A stretch of 21,218 nucleotides of DNA, from assembly GCA_938042065.1 (NCBI GenBank), contig CALISG010000028.1, positions 1-21,218 of the forward strand. Reading direction: 5' to 3'. Below are positions 13,871-20,316 of the stretch, piece after piece. The notes under the pieces were generated by a model that searched no databases, was not told the origin of the DNA, and saw nothing but the letters and a program-made list of their open reading frames with translations. Both the position numbers and the translations under genes were made by a program. Numbering within the stretch: the stretch's first letter is position 1; each line of letters starts with the position of its first letter. The stretch is from an uncultured Candidatus Saccharibacteria bacterium (GTDB lineage Bacteria; Patescibacteriota; Saccharimonadia; Saccharimonadales; Saccharimonadaceae).

Positions 13871-14464
13871 ATGGGCGTATCAATTGAAGACATTAAAAAG
13901 CTGAAAGAATTAAGCGGTATTGGCCTGACCGATGCCAAAAAAGCGCTAGTTGAAGCCGAGGGCGACTTCGATAAAGCTCTCGAAGCGCTGCGCAAGAAAG
14001 GTTTGACCAAGGCCGAGAAAAAAGGCGACCGTGAGACGCGCGAAGGTCTGATTGAGAGCTACGTGCACTCGGGTCGTATCGGCGTGGTTGTCGAGGTCAA
14101 CTGCGAAACTGATTTCGTGGCGCGCTTGCCAGAATTCAAAGAATTTGCGCACCAAATTGCTATGCAGATTGCAGCGATGGCACCAAAATATGCAACAGTC
14201 GAGGATATTCCGAGCGACGTTTACGAAGCGAAAAAGCAGGAGTTTTTGGCAAGCGACAGTTTGCAAGATAAGCCAGAGAATATGCGCGAGCAAATTGTCG
14301 AAGGACAACTCAAAAAATATTTTGCCGAACAAGTCCTGTCTGAGCAAGCTTTCGTACTTGATGATAGCAAAACCGTCGGCGAGCTGATCAAAGAGCAAGT
14401 AGCACTGCGCGGCGAGAATGTACGCGTTAGCCAATTCAAGCGTATCGAGCTTGGCGGCGAATAA
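13871..14464 (+). CDS. tsf: elongation factor Ts
   Basis: Guanine-nucleotide exchange factor for EF-Tu. The 197-residue product starts with a UBA-like domain (ELSGIGLTDAKKALVEAEGDFDKALEALRKKG, about 13-44, summarised by the conserved LTDAKKAL block). The core follows with TDFVAR at 80-85, the residues that disturb the Mg site of EF-Tu. It is a short form, near the about 196 residues of the Thermus protein and well below the 283 of E. coli, with a single compact core and no long coiled-coil insert. It starts one base after the rpsB stop, with GAGGAGAAATAGG upstream as ribosome site, and ends before a hairpin terminator. Confidence 0.96.
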   Translation: MGVSIEDIKKLKELSGIGLTDAKKALVEAEGDFDKALEALRKKGLTKAEKKGDRETREGLIESYVHSGRIGVVVEVNCETDFVARLPEFKEFAHQIAMQIAAMAPKYATVEDIPSDVYEAKKQEFLASDSLQDKPENMREQIVEGQLKKYFAEQVLSEQAFVLDDSKTVGELIKEQVALRGENVRVSQFKRIELGGE

Positions 14465-14486
14465 ACCTACGTCTTATACAACCAAT

Positions 14487-14514
14487 ATAACCGCTGAAAT
14501 ATGGCGGTTATTTT
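14487..14514 (+). terminator. terminator of rpsB-tsf, overlapping the next promoter
   Basis: ATAACCGC (14487-14494) and GCGGTTAT (14504-14511) form an 8-bp stem with a 9-base loop, followed by TTTT. The -35 and -10 candidates for the next gene lie in its loop and just after its T run. Confidence 0.7.
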
Positions 14515-14522
14515 GGTATGAT
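14494..14522 (+). promoter_or_regulatory. promoter for the 14529/14554 gene, embedded in the tsf terminator
   Basis: CTGAAA (14494-14499), 17 bases, TATGAT (14517-14522) with TGG before it (extended -10). The predicted RNA start is at or just before the ATG at 14529, not the ATG at 14554. Confidence 0.55.
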
Positions 14523-14528
14523 AAAAGC

Positions 14529-14567
14529 ATGAGCAATCAACGGCGGAATGTAGATGCGCAATTTTGA
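14529..14567 (+). other. 12-codon leaderless upstream ORF, out of frame with the main ORF
   Basis: Encodes MSNQRRNVDAQF then TGA. Its ATG is 6 bases after the -10 box. Removing one T from the TTTT at 14563-14566 would join it to the main frame as MSNQRRNVDAQFESGSFD, so it may be the true N-terminus of the next protein (frameshift, programmed shift or sequence error). Confidence 0.4.
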
Positions 14568-15267
14568 ATCTGGTAGTTTTGACTTTTATAGCAACCGCGA
14601 GAAACCAAGCGGCGGCGAGCGGGAGCGTGCGAGCGAGCTGGATAATATTGATTTGCGGCCAGAAAGTGAAGTTTTTCAAGACCACGAGCGGATTGATAAT
14701 GGCAAAGATCTTGATGACCAGTTGAATACCTTGCGAGATCAACTGAGCGAGGATACGGACGGAATTATTCATATTGATATTCCAGCTTATAGATATGATT
14801 TTGCCGACAATCCTTTCGTTGGCATGGGGCCGAATCGCACCAAGACTTACGAGATTTCGCGCTATGTGGATATAGTGTTTTTGCATCGTTTCATGTATCA
14901 AGATATTATCGTTTGCGGGCTGCAATCGCGCAAATTTACTAACGAGGCAGGGCGGGCGGCGTTTATTAAACGGATTCGCGAGACTGGCGGCTTGCCGCTA
15001 AACCGGGATGGCAGCGAGCCGGAGGTTTTGGGGCGAGCATTCGTGCCATATATGCCATATCACACGACTGATGCGTTTTTCCGCTTGTATCATACAGTGA
15101 TGCCACGGGTAGCCGAACGGCCGCACTATCCGCTAGATGTGTGGCTGATTTTCGATGAGAATGCCTATCAAGAAGTCGATGGCTCGCCGGATTTTCGCCA
15201 GGCGTATCGCTTGCGCCGAGGATTTGACCGGCGGGCTAGTTTGCTAGGAGTAGCGCAGATAAATTAG
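14554..15267 (+). CDS. unknown soluble protein, N-terminus uncertain
   Basis: Not recognised. From the ATG at 14554 it has 237 residues. The first about 75 are polar, charged and probably disordered (NREKPSGGERERASELDN). The rest looks folded, with aromatic-rich segments such as DIPAYRYDFADNPFVGMG, YVDIVFLHRFMYQDIIVCG, RAFVPYMPYHTTDAFFRLYH and PLDVWLIFDENAYQEVD. No membrane helix, signal peptide or known catalytic motif was seen. The start lacks a Shine-Dalgarno, while a leaderless ATG in another frame lies 25 bases before (14529). It is a monocistronic unit between tsf and frr, with its own promoter and a separate promoter after it. Confidence 0.78.
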   Translation: MRNFESGSFDFYSNREKPSGGERERASELDNIDLRPESEVFQDHERIDNGKDLDDQLNTLRDQLSEDTDGIIHIDIPAYRYDFADNPFVGMGPNRTKTYEISRYVDIVFLHRFMYQDIIVCGLQSRKFTNEAGRAAFIKRIRETGGLPLNRDGSEPEVLGRAFVPYMPYHTTDAFFRLYHTVMPRVAERPHYPLDVWLIFDENAYQEVDGSPDFRQAYRLRRGFDRRASLLGVAQIN

Positions 15268-15277
15268 CGTTTGATGT

Positions 15278-15295
15278 TACAATAGAGTAAAGGAG
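15278..15295 (+). promoter_or_regulatory. -10 box and ribosome site of frr
   Basis: TACAAT (15278-15283), no -35 match at 17 bases, then AAAGGAG (15289-15295), 5 bases before the ATG. The RNA would begin close to the Shine-Dalgarno itself. Confidence 0.5.
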
Positions 15296-15300
15296 AGTAT

Positions 15301-15855
15301 ATGTTTAGTACAGATGAATATGAAGCAAAAATGACAGGTGCATTTGAGCACTTTGGCGAGGAGCTGCGCAAGATTCGCACTGGCCGGGCGCATCCAGGTA
15401 TGCTAGCGGGTGTGATGGTTGAAGCTTACGGTGCTAGCATGCCGCTCAATCAGGTGGCCAACGTGACAGCTCCCGAGGCGCAAATGTTGCTGGTGACACC
15501 TTTTGATCCAAGCAATTTGCAAAATATCGCGGCGGCGATTCGTAACGATCAGAGTCTTGGTTTTAATCCGAGCGACGATGGCCGGGTAGTGCGCGTGCCA
15601 GTACCAGCCTTGACTGAGGAGCGCCGCAAGCAGCTGGTTCGTCAAGCGTCAGAAAAATTAGAAGAAGCGCGAATCGCTTTGCGCAACATTCGCCAAGACG
15701 GTATCAAGGACGCCAAAAAAATGAAGGAAGCTAAAGAGCTGAGCGAGGACGATCTTAAAATGATTGAAAAAGAATTTGATCGCTTGATGAATGAATTCCA
15801 AGACAAGCTAGAGGCCGCTTTCAAGGACAAAGAAAAGGATATTCTAACCATCTAA
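15301..15855 (+). CDS. frr: ribosome recycling factor
   Basis: Splits post-termination ribosomes together with EF-G. The 184 residues match RRF length and its two-domain form: long helical domain I at both ends and the small domain II in the middle. Conserved blocks: LRKIRTGRAHPGML (near 22-35), VEAYGASMPLNQVANV, PFDPSNLQNIAAAI, RVPVPALTEERRKQLV, and ALRNIRQDGIKDAKK with the basic rRNA-contacting residues. Its TAA overlaps the uppS ATG by one base, starting a coupled run frr-uppS-rseP-CPBP. Start codon preceded by AAAGGAG. Confidence 0.97.
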   Translation: MFSTDEYEAKMTGAFEHFGEELRKIRTGRAHPGMLAGVMVEAYGASMPLNQVANVTAPEAQMLLVTPFDPSNLQNIAAAIRNDQSLGFNPSDDGRVVRVPVPALTEERRKQLVRQASEKLEEARIALRNIRQDGIKDAKKMKEAKELSEDDLKMIEKEFDRLMNEFQDKLEAAFKDKEKDILTI

Positions 15856-16547
15856 TGAGCGAGAAAGTACTGCCAGTACACGTCGGCTTCATTGTCGACG
15901 GCAATCGCCGCTGGGCAAAAGCTCAGGGTCTATCAGCGCAAGAAGGGCATAGCGCTGGCTATGAAAAGTTGCGCGAAATTATCATCGACACTATCGATCG
16001 CGGCGTGCCGTATGTCAGTGCGTATATTTTTAGTACCGAGAACTGGCATCGTAGTGGCCCGGAGATTAAGCATTTGATGGATTTGGTGGTGCAAATGTTG
16101 ACGCGCGATTTACATATTTTCGTTGAATACGGTATACGACTAAGGGTGGCGGGGACGCGTGTGCGTCTCAGCCGCCGAGTCAAAAAAGCGATTGACGAGG
16201 CCGAAGCGGCCACCAAAGATTTGACGCACGGCACGGCGATTTTGTCGTTTAACTATGGTGGGCACCAGGAAATTATAGATGCAGTCAACACCTTGCGCAA
16301 AACGCTTTCAACACACAAAAAAGTAACGGCGCAAATCTTTGAGCAATTTTTGTATACGCCAGATGTGCCGCCATGCGACTTGATAGTGCGCACCAGCGGC
16401 GAACAGCGGCTAAGTAATTTTATGCTGTGGCGCAGTGCTTATAGCGAGCTAATTTTTGTTAAAAAATCGTGGCCAGATATGACAAAACGCGACATAACCG
16501 CTATACTAAATGAGTACGCGAAACGTTCGCGGCGGTTTGGAGGGTAA
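15855..16547 (+). CDS. uppS: undecaprenyl diphosphate synthase (cis-prenyltransferase)
   Basis: Extends farnesyl diphosphate with isopentenyl diphosphate to make the C55 lipid carrier for peptidoglycan and glycopolymers. The 230 residues include HVGFIVDGNRRWAK (9-22) with the catalytic Asp15, YVSAYIFSTENWHR, LSFNYGGHQEI and RTSGEQRLSNFMLWRSAYSE, the substrate-binding block near the C-terminus. It overlaps the frr stop by one base (TAATG), so translation is coupled. rseP follows directly with no cdsA or dxr between, unlike the usual cluster. It supplies the carrier used by the LCP ligase at 3665, an inferred link. Confidence 0.96.
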   Translation: MSEKVLPVHVGFIVDGNRRWAKAQGLSAQEGHSAGYEKLREIIIDTIDRGVPYVSAYIFSTENWHRSGPEIKHLMDLVVQMLTRDLHIFVEYGIRLRVAGTRVRLSRRVKKAIDEAEAATKDLTHGTAILSFNYGGHQEIIDAVNTLRKTLSTHKKVTAQIFEQFLYTPDVPPCDLIVRTSGEQRLSNFMLWRSAYSELIFVKKSWPDMTKRDITAILNEYAKRSRRFGG

Positions 16548-16548
16548 A

Positions 16549-17712
16549 ATGAGTTTAGTTTTTGGTATCATTGTTGGTATAATTGTGTTGACTATTTTAG
16601 TGGTGACGCACGAGTTGGGCCATGCTTTGGTGGCGCGGCGTTACGGTGTGCGTGTTGAGGAGTTTGGTATTGGCTTCCCGCCGGCAGCCTATAAGAAGAA
16701 GGTCAAGAAAAGTTTTTTGGGCAAAAATGTCGATTACAGTATTAACTGGCTGCCGCTAGGCGGTTTCGTTAAGCTGCAAGGCGAGCACGACGATGATAAG
16801 CAGCCTGGCGATTACGGCGCAGCAACATTTTGGCAAAAAACACAAATCTTGCTGGCTGGCGTAGTAGTGAACTGGCTGAGTGCGGTGTTGATATTTACGA
16901 TTTTGGCGTGGTGGGGTATGCCGCCGCTTGTCGCTAATCAATTCACCGTGGCTAGCGACACGACAACTTCAGGCAAAGAAGTCAAGATAGCCGGTGTCGA
17001 GAACGACTTGCCGGCACAAAAAAGCGGATTAAAAACTGGCGACGATATTCTGTCGGTTGACGACGATAATATTAAAACTCCAGATGAGCTGACCAAGAGA
17101 TTAGCTCGCGACAAAGGCAAAACAGTCAAGATTCGCTACTCGCGAAACGGCCGAGAGGCAGTGCTGCCTGTAACATTGCGGTCTAGCAATGATGACAAGC
17201 GCGGTTATCTGGGCGCTAGCTTGTCACAAGAAATTTTGATGCATTCGACTTGGTCGGCGCCAATTGTCGGCGTAGGGCTGACTACTCAATTGACTGGGAT
17301 AACTATTCAAGGGCTTGGGCAAGTTGTTTATGACGGCTTGACAGGGCTGGCTATGAAAATCGTGCCGAACGACCAGGCGCAGCAGCAGGCTAATCAAAAA
17401 TTAGCAACAGTTGGCAATAGTGTTGGCGGTCCAGTGACGATATTTGGCATGTTGTTTCCGGCGGCTGGCGAGGCTGGCGGCCGCTATGTCTTAATGATTG
17501 CTGGACTAATCGCTTTGTCACTGGCAGTGATGAATATCTTGCCAATTCCGGCGCTTGATGGCGGGCGGTGGTTTGTGACGGCTTTGTTCCGCTTAATAAA
17601 GAAACCGCTCCGCAAAGATACCGAGGAAAAAATTCATGGTACTGGCTTCTTGGTTTTGATAGTATTGATAATATTAGTAACGATTTCTGACGTCGGGAAG
17701 CTATTCAAATGA
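16549..17712 (+). CDS. rseP: RseP-type site-2 intramembrane metalloprotease
   Basis: Zinc protease of the S2P family that cuts membrane-embedded helices, such as anti-sigma factors or remnant signal peptides. The 387 residues have the metal-binding HELGHA (His21, Glu22, His25) in the first membrane segment. The GFPP substrate-entry region and GGFVKLQGE beta-strand follow. A single PDZ domain (about 130-220) precedes the third metal ligand in PALDGGRW (Asp337) and a final membrane helix. One PDZ resembles Gram-positive RasP rather than E. coli RseP with two. The ATG at 16549 is chosen for GGAGGG just upstream; a longer frame to 16510 would extend into uppS. It overlaps the next gene by ATGA. 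Confidence 0.95.
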   Translation: MSLVFGIIVGIIVLTILVVTHELGHALVARRYGVRVEEFGIGFPPAAYKKKVKKSFLGKNVDYSINWLPLGGFVKLQGEHDDDKQPGDYGAATFWQKTQILLAGVVVNWLSAVLIFTILAWWGMPPLVANQFTVASDTTTSGKEVKIAGVENDLPAQKSGLKTGDDILSVDDDNIKTPDELTKRLARDKGKTVKIRYSRNGREAVLPVTLRSSNDDKRGYLGASLSQEILMHSTWSAPIVGVGLTTQLTGITIQGLGQVVYDGLTGLAMKIVPNDQAQQQANQKLATVGNSVGGPVTIFGMLFPAAGEAGGRYVLMIAGLIALSLAVMNILPIPALDGGRWFVTALFRLIKKPLRKDTEEKIHGTGFLVLIVLIILVTISDVGKLFK

Positions 17713-18470
17713 AACGCTGGCGGGTGGGTAAGCTGCAGCTGAATAAACTTCGCTTTTCTCGGCGGCAGGTACTGTCATGGATTGGCTGGACGCTGCTGGT
17801 GGCAGTATCGATGGTAGCGGCTGCTTATGCGGTCGCTGGCGTTGGGCGATTGCTATTGCGGACGGGTTGGTTGGCGCAAGCTAATGTATCAGTGGTTAAT
17901 CTAATTTTGCAATGTTTTGTTCATGTCTTGACAATTGCCGCCGTTTGCACGGTAGCTTGGCGTATCAAAAAAGCAATATCAGCCAAACAGGCTGGTGTGC
18001 AGCGGTTGATTGAGTGGCGCGATATCGGTATGGCAATCGTTGGTGCGGTAGCTTACATTGCTTTGACGGTGAGCTTATCATTTGTTGCACAAGCCATTAT
18101 ACCAGGGTTTAACCCAAACCAAGCTCAGGATGTTGGGGTGTCAGACAGGCTGTTTTCGTTAGATCTAGCGATAGCTTTCGTGGTGCTGGTGATAGTGGTG
18201 CCATTATGCGAGGAGTTAATTTTTCGCGGTATACTGTATGGCAAACTGCGTTCGGCGAAGCTGCCAGTAGCAGCTAACATATTTTTTGTTAGTTTGCTTT
18301 TTGGGGTGGCGCATGGACAGTGGAATGTTGGTATTGATACGTTTGCGCTGAGTTTGGTGCTTTGTACGTTGCGCGAATATACCGGATCGATTTGGTCTGG
18401 CTTTTTGCTGCACGCAATCAAAAATAGCGTGGCTTTTTATGCGGTTTATGTTGCGGCAGCGTTTTGGTAA
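17709..18470 (+). CDS. CPBP-family intramembrane glutamic endopeptidase (CAAX-protease-like)
   Basis: Membrane protease of the CPBP/Abi group (Rce1 relatives). The 253 residues hold about six to seven helices. The three family motifs are intact: EELIFRG (Glu168, Glu169, Arg173), FGVAHGQWN (His202) and HAIKNS (His235, Asn239). Bacterial members act in bacteriocin self-protection, protein maturation or unknown ways; the substrate is not shown here. It overlaps rseP by 4 bases, so two intramembrane proteases are made from one mRNA, perhaps acting in one proteolytic pathway (inference). Possible link with host attachment or stress is speculative. No feature follows until the proS promoter. Confidence 0.92.
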   Translation: MKRWRVGKLQLNKLRFSRRQVLSWIGWTLLVAVSMVAAAYAVAGVGRLLLRTGWLAQANVSVVNLILQCFVHVLTIAAVCTVAWRIKKAISAKQAGVQRLIEWRDIGMAIVGAVAYIALTVSLSFVAQAIIPGFNPNQAQDVGVSDRLFSLDLAIAFVVLVIVVPLCEELIFRGILYGKLRSAKLPVAANIFFVSLLFGVAHGQWNVGIDTFALSLVLCTLREYTGSIWSGFLLHAIKNSVAFYAVYVAAAFW

Positions 18471-18494
18471 TTTGTTGATATGCGTGATTCACGG

Positions 18495-18509
18495 TAAAAT
18501 GAGGATATT
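18495..18509 (+). promoter_or_regulatory. candidate -10 box of proS
   Basis: TAAAAT (18495-18500) then GAGGATATT to the ATG at 18510. The GAGG could alternatively act as a weak ribosome site on a read-through mRNA, so the promoter is tentative. Confidence 0.4.
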
Positions 18510-19748
18510 ATGAGACTAAGTAAGAATTTTACTCGAACTATCAAGCAGGCGCCAGCTGACGAAGTGGCGCGTAACGCCCAGCTGCTGATTCGCGCTGGCT
18601 ACGTGCATAAAACGATGGCGGGCGTTTATTCATACTTGCCACTGGGACTAAAAGTGGTTGAGAATATCAAGCAAATTGTCCGCGAAGAGATGAATAAAAT
18701 TGACAGCCAAGAATTGGTGATGAGCACACTGCAGCGCAAGGAATTATGGCAAGAGACTGGCCGCTGGAGCGACGAGTTGGTCGATGTTTGGTTCAAATCG
18801 AAACTGCAAGACGGCACTGATGTCGGCTTTGGCTGGACGCACGAAGAGCCGATTGTCGAACTGCTGCGCGGCTACCTGAAGAGCTATAAGGATTTGCCAA
18901 TTAGCGTTTACCAGTTCCAGAACAAGCTGCGCAACGAGCTGCGCGCCAAAAGCGGTATCATGCGCGGCCGCGAGTTTGTTATGAAAGATATGTACTCGGT
19001 ACATGCCAGCAAAGAAGACTTGGATAAGTATTATAACGCCGCGATCGAGGCTTACAAGCGCTGCTACGACCGCTTTGGTATCGGCGATGAGACGTATGTG
19101 ACGTTTGCCTCGGGCGGAGCTTTCACTAAATTTAGCCACGAATTTCAGACGATTTGTGACGCTGGCGAGGATTATATTTATCTGCACCGCGGCAAAAATA
19201 TTGCTGTGAACGAAGAGGTTTTGGATGAAGCCGTCAAGGAGCTAGGCATTAATCGCAGCGAGCTAGAACGGGTCAAAACTGCCGAGGTGGGCAATATCTT
19301 TAACTTCGGTACGCAAAAGTCCGAGGAAATGCGCTTGGTCTTTACTGACGCTGAGGGTGTAGAGCAGTATGCTTATATGGGTAGCTACGGTATCGGTATC
19401 ACCCGGGTGATGGGCGTGATTGTTGAGAAATTTGCTGATGACAAGGGGCTGGTTTGGCCGGAGAATATTGCGCCCGCCAAAGTATATCTGGTGCAAATTG
19501 GCAGCCAGTCGCGCTCTGCAGCTGACGAACTTTATCAGAAGTTGCAATCTGCGGGGGTCGAAACTATCTATGACGATCGCGACGAGCGTCCAGGGGTTAA
19601 ATTTGCTGATGCCGAACTGCTGGGCATTCCGTATCGGGTGACGGTCAGCGATCGCTTGCTTGATGATGGTAAATGGGAGGTGTCAACGCGCCAGACTGGC
19701 GAACAACGGCTCTTGACGGCAGATGAGTTGCTTGCTACACTGAACTAA
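18510..19748 (+). CDS. proS: prolyl-tRNA synthetase, short form without editing insert
   Basis: Class II synthetase charging tRNA-Pro. The 412 residues are far below the roughly 570 of E. coli ProRS. The catalytic core is complete: N-terminal RTIKQAPADEVARNAQLLIRAG-like start (conserved KQAP, AGYVHKTMAGVYSYLPLG), GWTHEEP (108-114), motif 2 RNELRAKSGIMRGREFVMKD (141-160) and motif 3 GSYGIGITRVMG (291-302). The anticodon domain lies at about 320-412. The INS domain that clears Ala-tRNA-Pro normally sits between motifs 2 and 3. Here that span (about 225-258) keeps only a short linker. Bacterial-type by its motifs, similar in layout to the reduced alphaproteobacterial and mitochondrial enzymes. 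Start fixed by the -10 box 9 bases before. Confidence 0.95.
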   Translation: MRLSKNFTRTIKQAPADEVARNAQLLIRAGYVHKTMAGVYSYLPLGLKVVENIKQIVREEMNKIDSQELVMSTLQRKELWQETGRWSDELVDVWFKSKLQDGTDVGFGWTHEEPIVELLRGYLKSYKDLPISVYQFQNKLRNELRAKSGIMRGREFVMKDMYSVHASKEDLDKYYNAAIEAYKRCYDRFGIGDETYVTFASGGAFTKFSHEFQTICDAGEDYIYLHRGKNIAVNEEVLDEAVKELGINRSELERVKTAEVGNIFNFGTQKSEEMRLVFTDAEGVEQYAYMGSYGIGITRVMGVIVEKFADDKGLVWPENIAPAKVYLVQIGSQSRSAADELYQKLQSAGVETIYDDRDERPGVKFADAELLGIPYRVTVSDRLLDDGKWEVSTRQTGEQRLLTADELLATLN

Positions 19749-19777
19749 TCTGAGTATTTTGTATTGGAGGGCTGGGG

Positions 19778-19795
19778 TTTCTCTAGACAGAGAAA
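19778..19795 (+). repeat. hairpin between proS and greA
   Basis: TTTCTCT (19778-19784), AGAC loop, AGAGAAA (19789-19795). A 7-bp stem with no T tail, so a poor terminator. The greA -35 (TAGACA) spans its loop. Confidence 0.4.
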
Positions 19796-19820
19796 AATTC
19801 GGGCGGTATAACGAAAGGAG
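19784..19820 (+). promoter_or_regulatory. promoter and ribosome site of greA
   Basis: TAGACA (19784-19789), 17 bases, TATAAC (19807-19812), followed by AAAGGAG (19814-19820) and 8 bases to the ATG. The RNA would start next to the Shine-Dalgarno. Confidence 0.65.
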
Positions 19821-19828
19821 TAAAACTC

Positions 19829-20284
19829 ATGAAAAAAGCATATCAGATCACCGAGGATGGAAGAAAAGAGCTTGAAGAAGAGCTAGCTGCCTTGAAGGGT
19901 CGCCGCGGCGAGATTGCCGAGAAAATCGCTGAAGCGCGCGGTTACGGCGATTTGAGCGAGAACGCCGAGTATGATCAGGCGCGCGAAGAGCAAGGCCTAG
20001 TCGAGACGCGTATTGCCGAGATTGAGGATATTTTGCAGAACGCCGAGGATATCAAGGGCGGCACCACTCATAAAGTTAGTTTGGGTAGTCGAGTGACGCT
20101 TGAATCTGGCGGTAAAATATTTGAATATACGGTTGTTGGCCCGGTTGAAGCCGATCCGCTGAATGGCAAAATTAGCGACGAATCGCCGCTGGGCGTGGCA
20201 CTAATTGATAAGGTAGTGGGCGATACCGCCGCTATTAACACACCCAAAGGCGAGACTATCTACGCAATCAAAGCAATTTCGTAG
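19829..20284 (+). CDS. greA: transcription elongation factor GreA
   Basis: Rescues backtracked RNA polymerase by stimulating RNA cleavage through its secondary channel. The 151 residues show the N-terminal coiled coil (about 10-75) with the acidic tip RGYGDLSENAEYDQAREEQG. Its Asp and Glu bring the catalytic Mg. A C-terminal FKBP-like domain follows (VSLGSRVTLESGG, FEYTVVGPVEADP, SPLGVALI). Length matches the family (about 155-160). Start ATG at 19829 with AAAGGAG upstream. The greA-lysS order is common in bacteria; here lysS has its own promoter after a 32-base gap. Confidence 0.97.
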   Translation: MKKAYQITEDGRKELEEELAALKGRRGEIAEKIAEARGYGDLSENAEYDQAREEQGLVETRIAEIEDILQNAEDIKGGTTHKVSLGSRVTLESGGKIFEYTVVGPVEADPLNGKISDESPLGVALIDKVVGDTAAINTPKGETIYAIKAIS

Positions 20285-20299
20285 CTACTAACAGGGGCG

Positions 20300-20308
20300 T
20301 GCTATAAT
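20300..20308 (+). promoter_or_regulatory. extended -10 promoter of lysS
   Basis: TGC-TATAAT (box 20303-20308), 8 bases before the ATG at 20317. No -35 at 17 bases and no Shine-Dalgarno: predicts leaderless lysS mRNA. Confidence 0.6.
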
Positions 20309-20316
20309 AAATAATT

